64,000 nt of DNA from Peristeroidobacter soli (GTDB lineage: Bacteria > Pseudomonadota > Gammaproteobacteria > Steroidobacterales > Steroidobacteraceae). The position numbers and the translations under genes were made by a program. Every line of letters begins with the position of its first letter. Position 1 is the stretch's first letter. The stretch spans positions 806,001 to 870,000 of the forward strand of contig NZ_RYEV01000003.1 of NCBI RefSeq assembly GCF_004138485.1, written 5' to 3'. This document shows, one piece after another, positions 1 to 11,522 of this stretch. Below the pieces are notes generated by a model. It was not told the origin of the DNA and made no database searches. It saw only the letters and a program-made list of their open reading frames with translations.

Positions 1-330
1 CATCGTTACAGCCGTACGCGCGATCTGCTCGACGACTTTGCTCGTGTGCTCGCCGCGAATGCCGACGCGCTGATCGTTACTGAAGTTTATGCAGCCGGTG
101 AAACGCCGATCGCAGGCGCCGACGGCAAGGCGATCTGTCGCGCGGTGCGTTCGCATGGCCGCGTCGAGCCGGTGTACGTCGAGAAGATCGATGAATTGCC
201 GCGTGCGCTGATTCAGATCGCTCGCGATGGCGATGTGATCGTGACGATGGGCGCCGGCAGCATCGGCAGCCTGGCGCCGGAATTGCCGGCGGCGTTGACG
301 ACTCTGTCGGCCGAGCGGAGGCAACCGTGA
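1..330 (+). CDS. murC: UDP-N-acetylmuramate--L-alanine ligase, C-terminal part (cut by window start)
   Basis: The window opens inside this gene; about 109 C-terminal codons are present. The reading frame includes [15 protein letters not shown] and ends with the [13 protein letters not shown] segment, both typical of the C-terminal (glutamate-ligase-like) domain of MurC. MurC is the cytoplasmic enzyme that adds L-Ala to UDP-MurNAc using ATP. Its stop overlaps the GTG start of murB by 4 bp (GTGA), so the genes are translationally coupled in the dcw operon. The catalytic Mur core lies outside the window. Confidence 0.93.
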   Translation, partial: HRYSRTRDLLDDFARVLAANADALIVTEVYAAGETPIAGADGKAICRAVRSHGRVEPVYVEKIDELPRALIQIARDGDVIVTMGAGSIGSLAPELPAALTTLSAERRQP

Positions 331-1229
331 ACGCGTTGTCGCTGCCGCCCGATTTCGAAGCGCGAGTGAAGCGCGGCGAGCCGATGTCGAAGCACACGTC
401 GTGGCACGTGGGCGGGCCGGCGGATTTGTTCTTTTCGCCGCTCGACGTGACCGATGTGTCCGGCTTCCTGCAAGGGCTGGAGCCCGGCACGCCGGTGATG
501 TGGATCGGCCTGGGCAGCAACTTGCTGGTTCGCGACGGCGGCATTCGCGGCGCGGTGATCGAGACGCACGGCATCTTCGATGAGCTGGAGCGTCGCAACG
601 ACAACGAGGTGTGGTGTGGCAGTGGCGTCGCGTGCGCGAAGCTCGCCAAGCAATGCATCAAGTGGGGTCTGGGACCGGCGGAATTTTTCGCGGGCATTCC
701 CGGCACGCTGGGCGGCGCGCTGGCGATGAACGCGGGCGCGTTCGGTGGCGAGACGTGGCAGCACGTCGTTGCCGTCGCGACCATCGATCGCCACGGCGTG
801 CGTCATGAGCGTCCGGCTTCCGAGTACAACATTGGTTACCGCCACGTTGCAGGTCCGAAGGACGAATGGTTTCTCGGCGCGTTGCTGAGATTCGAACAGC
901 GTCCGGGCGTCAGCGACGACGACATCAGGCAACTGATGGCCAGGCGCAAGGCGACGCAGCCGATTCAAGAGTGGTCGTGCGGTTCGGTGTTCACGAATCC
1001 GCCGGGCAATCACGCCGCGCGCCTGATCGAAGGCTGCGGGCTGAAAGGGTTTCGCATCGGCGGCGCGCGAGTGTCGGAGATGCACGCGAACTTCATCGTC
1101 AACGACGGCACGGCGACGGCGACCGATATCGAACAATTGATCCGTCACGTGCAACAGACGGTGGAACAAAAGCAGGGGGTGCGACTCAACACTGAGGTGC
1201 GCATCGTCGGCGAGGTGAGTCATGGCTGA
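327..1229 (+). CDS. murB: UDP-N-acetylenolpyruvoylglucosamine reductase
   Basis: A 300-residue FAD enzyme that reduces UDP-GlcNAc-enolpyruvate to UDP-MurNAc with NADPH. The N-terminal half carries the FAD-binding fold ([11 protein letters not shown] near residue 25, [12 protein letters not shown] near 60, [15 protein letters not shown] near 130). The C-terminal half carries the substrate domain with the catalytic serine in CGSVFTNP and the final glutamate in NTEVRIVGE. The length is that of the short (type II-like) MurB rather than the ~340-residue E. coli form. The GTG start overlaps murC and the stop overlaps ddl by 8 bp. In E. coli murB lies outside dcw; here it is in the cluster. Confidence 0.96.
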   Translation: MNALSLPPDFEARVKRGEPMSKHTSWHVGGPADLFFSPLDVTDVSGFLQGLEPGTPVMWIGLGSNLLVRDGGIRGAVIETHGIFDELERRNDNEVWCGSGVACAKLAKQCIKWGLGPAEFFAGIPGTLGGALAMNAGAFGGETWQHVVAVATIDRHGVRHERPASEYNIGYRHVAGPKDEWFLGALLRFEQRPGVSDDDIRQLMARRKATQPIQEWSCGSVFTNPPGNHAARLIEGCGLKGFRIGGARVSEMHANFIVNDGTATATDIEQLIRHVQQTVEQKQGVRLNTEVRIVGEVSHG

Positions 1230-2196
1230 AGCAAACAAGCCAAAATCCAATAGTCTTGCACCGAAGCGCGTCAGTAATGCGCGTGATTTCGGTCGCGTCG
1301 CCGTGCTGATGGGCGGCACGTCGAGCGAGCGTGAAGTGTCGCTGGATAGCGGCAGCAACTGTCTGGATGCGCTGAAGCGTCAGGGCGTCGATGCCTACAA
1401 AGTCGATGGCATCGCTGCGCTCGTCGATGAGTTGGTGAACAAACGCTGCCAGCGCGTATTCAACATCCTGCACGGTCATGCCGGCGGCGGTGAGGACGGC
1501 ATCCTGCAAGGGTTGCTGGACGCGTTCGGCGTGCCGTACACCGGCTCCGATGTGTTGGGCTCGGCGCTGTCGATGGACAAGATCCGCACCAAACAGGTGT
1601 GGCTGTCGCTCGGCTTGCCGACGCCGAAATATGCGCGTCTCGCCAGGAACAGCGACGTAGCGACGGCGGCCAACCACCTTGGTCTCCCGGTGATCGTGAA
1701 GCCTGCGTGCGAAGGTTCGAGCGTCGGCGTGAGTCGCGTGTTCAAAGAACAGGATCTGCAGCAGGCGGTGGATCTGGCCGCCCGCTATCAAGGCGAGATG
1801 CTGATGGAACAGTTGATCGTCGGCGATGAGCTGACGGTTGCCGTTCTTGGCGACACGGCGCTGCCGAGCATTCGTATCGTGCCGGCCGGCGAGTACTACG
1901 ACTATCACGCGAAGTACAAAGCCGAGGACACGCAGTACATCTGCCCGGGTTTACAAGGTGCTGCTGAAGACGAGATTCGTGCGCTCGCGCTGGAAGCGTT
2001 CCGCACCGCCGGTTGCTCCGGCTGGGGGCGGGTCGATGTGATGCGCGATCGCGCCAGCGGCAAATTTTATTTGTTGGAAGTGAACACCGCGCCGGGCATG
2101 ACCAGTCATTCGCTGGTGCCGAAGTCGGCCAAGACGTTCGGTATCGAGTTCGATGAGCTGGTGTGGCGCGTGTTGGAGACGAGTCTGCCGAGATGA
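1222..2196 (+). CDS. ddl: D-alanine--D-alanine ligase
   Basis: A 324-residue ATP-grasp ligase that makes the D-Ala-D-Ala dipeptide for peptidoglycan precursors. The N-terminal domain shows [17 protein letters not shown], followed by [16 protein letters not shown]. The ATP-grasp core has [18 protein letters not shown] and the Mg/ATP end [20 protein letters not shown], with the catalytic serine in the EGSSVG loop. The ATG start lies inside the end of murB (8 bp overlap) and the stop overlaps ftsQ by 4 bp (ATGA), so it is part of one translationally coupled operon. Confidence 0.96.
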   Translation: MAEANKPKSNSLAPKRVSNARDFGRVAVLMGGTSSEREVSLDSGSNCLDALKRQGVDAYKVDGIAALVDELVNKRCQRVFNILHGHAGGGEDGILQGLLDAFGVPYTGSDVLGSALSMDKIRTKQVWLSLGLPTPKYARLARNSDVATAANHLGLPVIVKPACEGSSVGVSRVFKEQDLQQAVDLAARYQGEMLMEQLIVGDELTVAVLGDTALPSIRIVPAGEYYDYHAKYKAEDTQYICPGLQGAAEDEIRALALEAFRTAGCSGWGRVDVMRDRASGKFYLLEVNTAPGMTSHSLVPKSAKTFGIEFDELVWRVLETSLPR

Positions 2197-3014
2197 TGGG
2201 CTCACGCAAGCGCAATCGACGCAAGGCTGAAGGCGATCAGTTCGATCTGTTCGCCCGGCTCAAGCCCATGGTCACGTCGTTGACCGAGGGTGGCTTGCGT
2301 CCTGTGCTCGGCGTGTCGGGGTTGATCGTGGGGCTCGCGGTGATGGCCTGGGGCCTCGCGGTGTCGTTCGATCGACCGATTGGCAAGGTGGAAGTGGGCG
2401 GGCAATTTCAGCGCGTCACCCCGTTGCAGGTCGAAGAAGTCGTGGCGCGGTTTCGTGGTGCGGGCTTTCTGTCGGTCAACCTGGATGCGCTACGCAAACA
2501 GTTGGAAACCGTTCCGTGGGTGGATCGCGCTCGCGTCGAACGAAAGTGGCCGAATGGTGTGCGCGTGTTCATCACTGAGCATGTCGCGGCGGCTCGCTGG
2601 GGCGAGTCGGGCTTGATGAATACGCGAGGCGAATTGTTTTTGAAGGATGCGCGACACATTCCGCAGGAGCTGCCGCAGCTGGTGGGGCCGGTGGGCACGG
2701 AAGGTCAGGTCGCGAAGCTTTATTTGGAGTCGTATCCGCGCCTGTTGGGCGTAGGCATGCGCTTGAGCAAGGTCGAGCTGGACGCGCGCGGCGCGTGGCA
2801 GTTGACGCTCGGCAATGGCGTGATCGTGCGTCTTGGTCGCCAGGACGTGCCGGCTCGCATGGAAAGATTCATCGCTGTGGCGAGCCCGGTGGTGGCGGCT
2901 CGGGCGGCGGAAGTCAGTTATGTAGATCTGCGTTATAGCAACGGCTTTTCTGTCGGCTGGATCGCTCCAGCCCGAGTCGCGCGCGGCGCCGAGGATGCAC
3001 GTCCTGATGGCTAG
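2193..3014 (+). CDS. ftsQ: Cell division protein FtsQ
   Basis: A bitopic inner-membrane divisome protein of 273 residues. A basic cytoplasmic tail ([11 protein letters not shown]) is followed by one membrane segment ([19 protein letters not shown], about residues 38-58). Next is the periplasmic POTRA domain, with [19 protein letters not shown] and [17 protein letters not shown], and then the beta domain. FtsQ links FtsBL and early divisome proteins. The start chosen is the ATG overlapping the ddl stop as ATGA; an upstream in-frame GTG at 2163 is possible but would overlap ddl further. The 3' end overlaps ftsA. Confidence 0.93.
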   Translation: MMGSRKRNRRKAEGDQFDLFARLKPMVTSLTEGGLRPVLGVSGLIVGLAVMAWGLAVSFDRPIGKVEVGGQFQRVTPLQVEEVVARFRGAGFLSVNLDALRKQLETVPWVDRARVERKWPNGVRVFITEHVAAARWGESGLMNTRGELFLKDARHIPQELPQLVGPVGTEGQVAKLYLESYPRLLGVGMRLSKVELDARGAWQLTLGNGVIVRLGRQDVPARMERFIAVASPVVAARAAEVSYVDLRYSNGFSVGWIAPARVARGAEDARPDG

Positions 3015-4242
3015 GAAGAATGACCGGAATTTGATCGTGGGCCTCGACATCGGCACCTCCAAGGTGGTCGCGATCGTCGGCGAGGTCAATCACGAGGGTC
3101 GCATCGAAGTGGTGGGCTTGGGCTCGCATCCTTCGCGCGGACTGAAACGGGGCGTCGTCGTTAACATCGAATCGACGGTGCAGTCCATTCAGCGCGCGGT
3201 GGAAGAGGCCGAGCTGATGGCTGGCTGCGAGATTCATTCGGTGTACGCCGGTATCGCCGGCAGCCATGTGCGCAGCCTGAACTCGCACGGCATCGTCGCC
3301 ATTCGGAATAAAGAAGTGACTTCCGAGGATGTGGATCGCGTGATCGACGCGGCGCGCGCGGTCGCAATTCCGGCCGATCAGAAGATCCTGCACATCCTGC
3401 CGCAGGAGTTCTTGATCGACAGCCAGGAAGGCATCCGCGAGCCGATCGGCATGTCGGGCGTGCGCTTGGAAGCGAAGGTCCACATCGTCACGGGTGCCGA
3501 CAGCGCGGCTCAGAACATCGTGAAGTGCGTGCAGCGTTGCGGCTTGCAGGTCGAGGACGTGGTGCTCGAGCAGTTGGCGTCGAGCTACTCGGTGCTCGCC
3601 GACGATGAGAAGGAACTGGGCGTGTGCCTGGTGGACATCGGCGGCGGCACGACCGATCTCGCGGTGTTCTCGGGCGGCGCGATTCGTCACACCGCCGTGA
3701 TTCCGATCGCGGGCGATCAAGTGACCAACGACATCGCCGTGAGCTTGCGCACGCCGACGCATCACGCCGAAGAGATCAAGATGAAGTTCGCCTGCGCGTT
3801 GTCGCAGCTCGCGAACTCGGACGAGACCATCGAAGTGCCGAGCGTGGGCGATCGTCCGCCGCGAAGGCTGGCGAGACAGACGCTCGCCGAAGTGGTCGAG
3901 CCTCGTTACGAGGAGTTGTTTGCTCTGGTGCGCGAAGAGCTGCGCCGTTCCGGCTTCGAGGAAGTGATCGCCGCGGGCGTCGTGCTCACCGGCGGCAGCG
4001 CGAAGATGGAAGGCGCGGTCGAGCTCGCCGAAGAAGTGTTTCACATGCCGGTACGCCTCGGCGTGCCACAGCACATCACCGGACTGGTGGATGTGGTGAG
4101 CAATCCGATTCATTCGACCGGCGTCGGCCTGTTGCTGTACGGCCGGGAGAATTATCTGCGCGGGCGTCGCGAGTTGCCGCTGGGTGGCAACGTGCGCGGC
4201 ACGCTCGATCGCATGAAAGCCTGGTTTCAAGGAAATTTCTGA
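3007..4242 (+). CDS. ftsA: Cell division protein FtsA
   Basis: The actin-like membrane anchor of FtsZ, about 411 residues. The ATP-binding motifs are visible as LIVGLDIGTSKVVAIVG at the N-terminus and VDIGGGTTDLAVFSGG in the middle, with VVLTGGSAKMEG near the end. The C-terminus ends in an amphipathic helix (LDRMKAWFQGNF), the membrane-targeting sequence. The start chosen is ATG 3007 ([12 protein letters not shown]), which matches the family N-terminus and has GAGG at 2991-2994 upstream; the in-frame ATG at 2995 adds four residues and has poorer ribosome-binding context. Either start overlaps ftsQ. Confidence 0.95.
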   Translation: MARKNDRNLIVGLDIGTSKVVAIVGEVNHEGRIEVVGLGSHPSRGLKRGVVVNIESTVQSIQRAVEEAELMAGCEIHSVYAGIAGSHVRSLNSHGIVAIRNKEVTSEDVDRVIDAARAVAIPADQKILHILPQEFLIDSQEGIREPIGMSGVRLEAKVHIVTGADSAAQNIVKCVQRCGLQVEDVVLEQLASSYSVLADDEKELGVCLVDIGGGTTDLAVFSGGAIRHTAVIPIAGDQVTNDIAVSLRTPTHHAEEIKMKFACALSQLANSDETIEVPSVGDRPPRRLARQTLAEVVEPRYEELFALVREELRRSGFEEVIAAGVVLTGGSAKMEGAVELAEEVFHMPVRLGVPQHITGLVDVVSNPIHSTGVGLLLYGRENYLRGRRELPLGGNVRGTLDRMKAWFQGNF

Positions 4243-4378
4243 TGAACCTGACGCGACGCCATGGACAGGGCCAAAAGAAGGGGATGAGTGGGGAAGATGG
4301 AGCGTGCGGCGGGCCTCTGAACCGGCCGTACGTTGAGTTGCAATTTGCTTTGTCTCGCTGACATTGAGGGGACTAACG

Positions 4379-5563
4379 ATGTTTGTACTAGCTGATACAG
4401 AAAACCAAGGCGCAGTCATCAAAGTGATTGGCGTCGGCGGCGGCGGCGGCAACGCGGTCGCTCACATGATCCAGGCCGGTATCGAAGGCGTGGATTTCAT
4501 TTGCATCAACACCGACGCGCAGGCGTTGAAACATTCCAAGGTGAAAGTCGGTCTGCAGATCGGCTGCAACATCACCAAGGGCCTGGGCGCGGGCGCCGAT
4601 CCGGAAGTGGGCCGTCAGGCCGCGATGGAAGATCGCGATCGCATCATCGAAATGATCGAAGGCTCGGACATGCTGTTCATCACCGCCGGCATGGGCGGTG
4701 GCACCGGCACGGGCGCGGCTCCCGTCGTGGCGCAGGTCGCCAAGGAACTGGGCATCCTCACCGTCGCGGTGGTGACCCGGCCGTTCGAGATGGAAGGCCG
4801 GAAGCGTCACGGTTCCGCTGAGCGCGGCATCGCCGAGCTGAGCAAGCACGTCGACTCGCTGATCACCATCCCGAACCAGAAGTTGCTGACGGTGCTCGGT
4901 GGCGATGTGACCTTGCTGGATGCGTTCAAATCGGCCAACCAGGTGCTGCAGGGCGCGGTGCAGGGCATCGCCGAGCTGATCACCCGTCCCGGCATGATCA
5001 ACGTCGACTTCGCCGACGTGCGTACCGTGATGGCCGAGACCGGCATGGCAATGATGGGCACCGGCATCGCTCGCGGTGAGCATCGCGCGCGTGAAGCTGC
5101 TGAAGCCGCTGTTTCCAGCCCGCTGCTGGAAGATGTGAATCTGCAGGGCGCACATGGCCTGCTGATCAACGTCACCGCCGGCATGGACCTGCGGACCAGC
5201 GAATTCAGCATCGTCGGCGACACGGTCAAGCAGTACGCCTCCGAAGACGCCAACGTGGTCGTGGGCTGCGTGATCGATCCGGAAATGAGCGAGCAGATCC
5301 GCGTGACCGTCGTGGCCACGGGCATCGGTCGCCCGGGTACGCAAATGCAGGCTCCCCAGCAGGACACGCGCCGCATGACCGCCATTGCTGGCGGCCGTCG
5401 TGGCAACGTGCCGACGCTGGACGATCTGCACGTGCCGACCTACATCCGTAACCAGCGCGACCCGCAAGCGGGCCAGGCTCGCCGCGCGGTGGGCGACGGG
5501 TTGACGGCTGAAGATACGTCGATGCTGGATATTCCGGCGTTTCTGCGCCGGCAGGCCGATTGA
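4379..5563 (+). CDS. ftsZ: Cell division protein FtsZ
   Basis: The tubulin-like GTPase that forms the Z ring, 394 residues. The GTP-binding motif [13 protein letters not shown] is near residue 20 and the tubulin signature [13 protein letters not shown] near 105. The T7 loop shows [13 protein letters not shown], and the C-terminal peptide [12 protein letters not shown] is the ZipA/FtsA/MinC-binding tail. The ATG is preceded by a strong GAGGGG site (4366-4371). The 136-base gap after ftsA has no obvious terminator, so ftsZ may be co-transcribed with ftsA and also have its own promoter in the gap. Confidence 0.98.
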   Translation: MFVLADTENQGAVIKVIGVGGGGGNAVAHMIQAGIEGVDFICINTDAQALKHSKVKVGLQIGCNITKGLGAGADPEVGRQAAMEDRDRIIEMIEGSDMLFITAGMGGGTGTGAAPVVAQVAKELGILTVAVVTRPFEMEGRKRHGSAERGIAELSKHVDSLITIPNQKLLTVLGGDVTLLDAFKSANQVLQGAVQGIAELITRPGMINVDFADVRTVMAETGMAMMGTGIARGEHRAREAAEAAVSSPLLEDVNLQGAHGLLINVTAGMDLRTSEFSIVGDTVKQYASEDANVVVGCVIDPEMSEQIRVTVVATGIGRPGTQMQAPQQDTRRMTAIAGGRRGNVPTLDDLHVPTYIRNQRDPQAGQARRAVGDGLTAEDTSMLDIPAFLRRQAD

Positions 5564-5729
5564 GGTGTAACGGACTGATGAACCGCGACTGCCGGTGGGC
5601 GGCGGGTCCGGGCGGCAATCTCTATGGGTTACATAGGGAACATGCATGGTGCCCCTGGAACTTCGCCGTACGCTAGCAAGTCGATTCATCAGGACGCGGT
5701 GAGTGCCTTTTCAATGTAAGCAAAAGTAA

Positions 5730-5754
5730 CGGCAAGTCAGAGGCTTGCCGTTCA
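5730..5754. terminator. Hairpin between ftsZ and lpxC
   Basis: Perfect 9-bp arms AACGGCAAG / CTTGCCGTT separated by 7 bases, about 170 bases after the ftsZ stop and 41 bases before lpxC. No T-run follows, so it could be a weak terminator, an attenuator or an mRNA 3'-end stabiliser. It is the only strong structure seen in this 232-base intergenic stretch. Confidence 0.4.
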
Positions 5755-5795
5755 CTTGCCGGCAGTGTTAGGGTCTGCGCCGCTTGGAACCCCTC

Positions 5796-6713
5796 ATGTT
5801 GCGACAACGAACCTTAAAGAACACCATCCGCGCGACCGGCGTGGGCCTTCACTCCGGGAAAAAAGTGCTGATGGTGCTGCGTCCGGCGCCGGTGGACACC
5901 GGCGTTGTGTTCCGTCGCACCGACCTGAACGAGCCGGTGGACGTGCGCGCGTATGCCGAAAATGTCGGCGATACCATGCTGGGCACGTCCCTGTTCAATG
6001 GCCCGGTCCGGGTCAACACGGTCGAGCATCTGTTGTCGGCATTTGCCGGTCTCGGGCTGGACAACGCCTATGTGGACCTGTCGGCCGAAGAGGTCCCGAT
6101 CATGGACGGCAGCGCCGGCCCGTTCGTGTTCCTGTTGCAGTCGGCCGGCATCGAAGAGCAGGCCGCGCCGAAACGTTTCGTCCGAGTGCTCGCGCCGCTG
6201 GAAGTGCGCGATGGCGACAAGTGGGCCCGCTTCGAGCCGTATAACGGCTTCAAGGTCAACATGGAGATCGAGTTCAATCACCCGGTCTTCAAAAAGCGTT
6301 CGCAGACCGCGTCGATGGATTTCTCCACGACGTCCTATCTGAAAGAGATCAGCCGCGCACGGACCTTCGGCTTCATGCGCGATCTGGAATACATGCGCTC
6401 CAAGAACCTGGCGCTCGGCGGCACCCTGGACAACGCCATCGTGCTGGACGAGTACCGCGTGTTGAACGAAGACGGCCTGCGCTACGAGGACGAGTTCGTC
6501 AAACACAAAATCCTGGACGCGATCGGCGATCTGTACCTGCTCGGCAAGAGCCTGATCGGCGAATTCAGCGGCCACAAATCCGGCCACGCGCTCAACAATC
6601 AGCTGGTCCGCAAGCTGATCGACTCGCCGAACGCGTGGGAGCCGGTCACTTTCGACAATGTAAAAGACAGCCCGATATCGTACGTGCCAGCTGCCGCGAT
6701 GGTCAGCGCGTAG
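5796..6713 (+). CDS. lpxC: UDP-3-O-acyl-N-acetylglucosamine deacetylase
   Basis: A zinc amidase of 305 residues that catalyses the committed step of lipid A synthesis. The start [21 protein letters not shown] matches the family N-terminus, which excludes the TTG 12 bases upstream. Zinc ligands are visible as [10 protein letters not shown] (first His, near residue 78) and [11 protein letters not shown] (second His and Asp); the catalytic-site His is in [10 protein letters not shown]. Its presence shows an LPS-bearing Gram-negative host. It follows ftsZ as in the classical dcw layout and faces the reverse-strand dciA. Confidence 0.98.
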   Translation: MLRQRTLKNTIRATGVGLHSGKKVLMVLRPAPVDTGVVFRRTDLNEPVDVRAYAENVGDTMLGTSLFNGPVRVNTVEHLLSAFAGLGLDNAYVDLSAEEVPIMDGSAGPFVFLLQSAGIEEQAAPKRFVRVLAPLEVRDGDKWARFEPYNGFKVNMEIEFNHPVFKKRSQTASMDFSTTSYLKEISRARTFGFMRDLEYMRSKNLALGGTLDNAIVLDEYRVLNEDGLRYEDEFVKHKILDAIGDLYLLGKSLIGEFSGHKSGHALNNQLVRKLIDSPNAWEPVTFDNVKDSPISYVPAAAMVSA

Positions 6714-6811
6714 CCACGGATGTCGCTGTTATTGAACAGCGTACGCATGCCGCCGTCGACGGCGGATTCCCCTGCAGGAACCAGCTAACCCGCGGCGATG
6801 GTCAGCGCGTA
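6696..6811 (+). repeat. Partial duplication of the lpxC 3' end
   Basis: The 17-base string GCGATGGTCAGCGCGTA occurs at 6696-6712, where it encodes the last residues AMVSA and the stop of lpxC, and again at 6795-6811. A shared CCAGCT precedes each copy at a slightly different distance. Both copies run into an in-frame stop (TAG and TAA). It looks like a short tandem duplication that left a decayed second lpxC tail between lpxC and dciA. Confidence 0.7.
6724..6765. terminator. Tandem hairpins between convergent lpxC and dciA
   Basis: Two palindromes lie side by side: CGCTGTT/AACAGCG with a 4-base loop (6724-6741) and CCGCCGTC/GACGGCGG (6750-6765). They sit just after the lpxC stop and before the end of the opposing dciA gene, where a bidirectional transcription end is expected. 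There is no T-tract, so the terminator role is an inference from position. Confidence 0.4.
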
Positions 6812-6820
6812 AATCTGCCG

Positions 6821-7135
6821 TTACTGCTGATTCGGGGCGCGCGGCTTCCTGCCGACGCGAACTTTTAGTTTTGTGACCTTGCTCTCACCGCAACCATTTA
6901 ACAGTTCCAGTAATTGCGTTTGCGCATAACGAATCTGCGGGCACCAGGCTGCCGAGTCGGCCAGCACGACCAGAGTGTCGTCACGGCAACTCGCTGACAC
7001 CACATGATCTTTTTCTGGTCCCGTGAGCGCAGCACGGACTCGCTCGGTCAGTTCGACGTGCGCCGCCACGCGCTGCTCGAGTTGCGCGAATAACGGGCCA
7101 ACGGTCCCGCTCAGCGGTTTGAACCGATCAGTCAT
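6821..7135 (-). CDS. dciA: DUF721 protein, probable DciA-type replicative helicase loader
   Basis: A 104-residue DUF721 protein. DUF721 proteins (DciA) recruit or load the replicative helicase DnaB in bacteria lacking DnaC/DnaI. The KH-like fold is recognisable from VVSASCRDDTLVVLADSAAWCPQIRYAQTQLLELLN, a pattern of a short beta strand, the SAAWxxxxRY helix and a leucine-rich helix (roughly residues 45-80), followed by VTKLKVRVGRKP at the end. The position between lpxC and secA is a familiar one for gammaproteobacterial DUF721 genes. It is transcribed against lpxC and divergently from the M23 gene leader. Assignment to DciA rests on family and position. Confidence 0.82.
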   Translation of the reverse strand: MTDRFKPLSGTVGPLFAQLEQRVAAHVELTERVRAALTGPEKDHVVSASCRDDTLVVLADSAAWCPQIRYAQTQLLELLNGCGESKVTKLKVRVGRKPRAPNQQ

Positions 7136-7204
7136 ACGCTGAAAGCACCAATCTGGGCGCTGGACGCTTGATCTTTTGACGCTTCGTTATGCATATTCCG
7201 ACCA

Positions 7205-7310
7205 CTGTTAAGGGCAAACCCGTCGAAAGGCGGGGACGCAAAGCCACCGGTCTACGGCAGCAGGCACGCATGCAGCGGGTCGCGCCACGATAGCGGGGTT
7301 GCCAGGATGT
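7205..7310 (+). promoter_or_regulatory. Cyclic-di-GMP-I (GEMM-I) riboswitch aptamer
   Basis: The stretch carries the diagnostic blocks of the GEMM-I aptamer in order. AGGGCAAACC starts at 7211, a GTCGAAAGGC tetraloop hairpin follows (CCCG..CGGG arms around a GAAA-type loop), then GGGACGCAAAGCC, then a CCGGTCTACGG-type P3 entry, and finally GATAGCGGGGTTGCC ending at 7303. The closing helix forms between GGCAA (7213-7217) and TTGCC (7299-7303). It lies on the coding strand about 245 bases upstream of the M23 peptidase ATG, in a 420-base gap with no gene, so it most likely controls that peptidase, and possibly secA, in response to c-di-GMP. Confidence 0.9.
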
Positions 7311-7392
7311 ACAACTCGAACATTCGGTTCTACGTCCACCGCAGTTCTGCTCGGGCCGAAGGCTGGCAAAAGTCACGCCTTTTGACGGCCTT

Positions 7393-7419
7393 GTCGAAAG
7401 GGCCTTGGCCGCTTTCGAC
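7393..7419. repeat. GTCGAAAG..CTTTCGAC palindrome, copy A
   Basis: An inverted repeat GTCGAAAG / CTTTCGAC with inner GGCC-TT-GGCC. It lies between the riboswitch and the M23 gene and, as RNA, would fold into a long stem with a single bulge. A smaller hairpin (CAAAAG/CTTTTG, 7367-7384) precedes it. No T-tract follows. Related palindromes occur at 35537-35565 and 44484-44510. It may be part of the riboswitch expression platform or simply a dispersed element. Confidence 0.65.
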
Positions 7420-7555
7420 CGGAGAAGTCTGGCCCGTTTGTCGTCGCGAACCTTGTCGCTGAAAGCGCGCCGGTTCAAGGCGGGTGTGAACGTATTGTCG
7501 TGCCGCCAGTGGAAGCTGGCCGTTTAGGGCGCGAAAGAGAGAAGGTAGTGATCAA

Positions 7556-8476
7556 ATGAACGTCATCGTGTTCTCCAAGCGCTTCGGCAAGGCTCGCCAA
7601 TTCGAGCTTGGCCGCCCCTTGGCGATGACGGTGACGATTGCGAGCGTGGTGTTCGTGCTGGCCGGCGTGCTGTTCGCGGGCGTCCAGCTCGGTCGCGGCG
7701 GCCTGTTGCTGGACCCGGCCGCGCAGGTCACGGAGTGGGGCGCGAAACTCGAGCAGCAACGCCTCGAAGTCGCCAATGCCCGGCGCGATCTGCAGGAACG
7801 GCTCGATGCGCTGACCAGCCGCGTCGGCCAGATGAATGCCCATGTGATCCGCCTCGATGCCCTGGGCCGCCGGCTCACCGAGATGGCCAATCTCGACAAG
7901 GGCGAATTCAATTTCGATAGCGAGCCCGCCGTCGGCGGTCCCGAAGGCCTGCTGGAGGGCGCCACCGTCGCCGCGCCCGAGCTGACCGCGATGCTCGATG
8001 ACCTGACCAACCAGATCCGCGATCGCGAGCGACAGCTGAGCGTGCTGGAGAGCATGATTTCCACACGCAACATGAGTCGTGAGGTGGTCCCGAATGGCCG
8101 CCCGGTGTTACAGGGCTGGATTTCTTCGCACTTCGGCTATCGCGCCGATCCGTTCACCGGTCGCAATGCCTATCACCAGGGCATCGACTTCGCCGGCCCG
8201 GCCGGCTCGCAGGTCCTGGCGGTCGCCTCCGGCGTGGTCACCTATTCCAAGGATCGCTTCGGCTACGGCCGCACGGTCGAGATCAATCACGGCAACGGCT
8301 ATGTCACGCGCTACGGCCACAACTCCAAGGCCCTGGTGCAGGTCGGCGATACCGTCCAGAAAGGCCAGCCGATCGCGCTGATCGGTTCGACCGGCCGCTC
8401 CACCGGCCCGCACCTGCATTTCGAGGTGCTCAAGCAGGGCCGTGCCGTGGATCCGATGACATTCGTGCGTCGGTAA
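7556..8476 (+). CDS. M23-family peptidoglycan endopeptidase, membrane anchored
   Basis: A 306-residue zinc metallopeptidase of the LytM/M23 family, acting on peptidoglycan cross-links in the periplasm. One N-terminal membrane segment (VTIASVVFVLAGVLFAGV, about residues 23-42) is followed by a coiled-coil stretch (residues ~65-100 and 145-175). The M23 domain shows the zinc motifs HxxxD in YHQGIDFAGP and HxH in GPHLHFEVL, plus RYGHNSK. All catalytic residues look intact. The ATG is preceded by GAGAGAAGG. A c-di-GMP riboswitch in its long leader predicts control by second messenger. secA follows 178 bases downstream. Confidence 0.93.
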   Translation: MNVIVFSKRFGKARQFELGRPLAMTVTIASVVFVLAGVLFAGVQLGRGGLLLDPAAQVTEWGAKLEQQRLEVANARRDLQERLDALTSRVGQMNAHVIRLDALGRRLTEMANLDKGEFNFDSEPAVGGPEGLLEGATVAAPELTAMLDDLTNQIRDRERQLSVLESMISTRNMSREVVPNGRPVLQGWISSHFGYRADPFTGRNAYHQGIDFAGPAGSQVLAVASGVVTYSKDRFGYGRTVEINHGNGYVTRYGHNSKALVQVGDTVQKGQPIALIGSTGRSTGPHLHFEVLKQGRAVDPMTFVRR

Positions 8477-8567
8477 AAAAGCACTCATTCCGCTTGTTTT
8501 CGCGATCGCCGCCCCCAGCCAACCGGGCGGTCCGGCCAAAGCCCGCGTTCAGCTGGCGAGACCGTAA

Positions 8568-8595
8568 TTAGAGTCGCCGGGCGCGCGTGTACAAT
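8568..8595 (+). promoter_or_regulatory. Candidate sigma-70 promoter for secA
   Basis: TTAGAG (8568-8573) and TACAAT (8590-8595) are separated by 16 bases, about 60 bases upstream of the secA start. The -10 box is good and the -35 box moderate. This suggests secA can be transcribed independently of the riboswitch-controlled M23 gene. Confidence 0.45.
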
Positions 8596-8654
8596 AACGG
8601 GCTTTTCCCAACAGGCTTTGCGGGCCCTGGCGGCCCCATCCCCGGAGTTTCAGC

Positions 8655-11405
<2,751 letters not shown>

Positions 11406-11436
11406 CGCCACTCGCCGCGCACCGTTCGAAAGCAAA

Positions 11437-11470
11437 ACGCGCCGGGTTCGCCACCCGGCGCGTTTTTATT
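11437..11470 (+). terminator. Rho-independent terminator of secA
   Basis: An 11-bp GC-rich stem (ACGCGCCGGGT / ACCCGGCGCGT) with a 5-base loop is followed directly by a T-rich tract (TTTTATTT). It starts 32 bases after the secA stop and is the clearest intrinsic terminator on the plus strand. Confidence 0.9.
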
Positions 11471-11522
11471 TGTGCGCGAAAAGATATGATCGCAGCGGTC
11501 GACCCTGGGGAGGGTCTTCTCG

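Noticed and set aside
5564-5795. A search for tRNA or small RNA genes in this and the other intergenic stretches
   Set aside because: No cloverleaf-like or known small-RNA pattern was recognised apart from the riboswitch.
7128-7478. A 116-codon reverse reading frame between dciA and the M23 gene
   Set aside because: It runs through the c-di-GMP riboswitch and hairpins, has no recognisable domain and a composition unlike the neighbouring genes.
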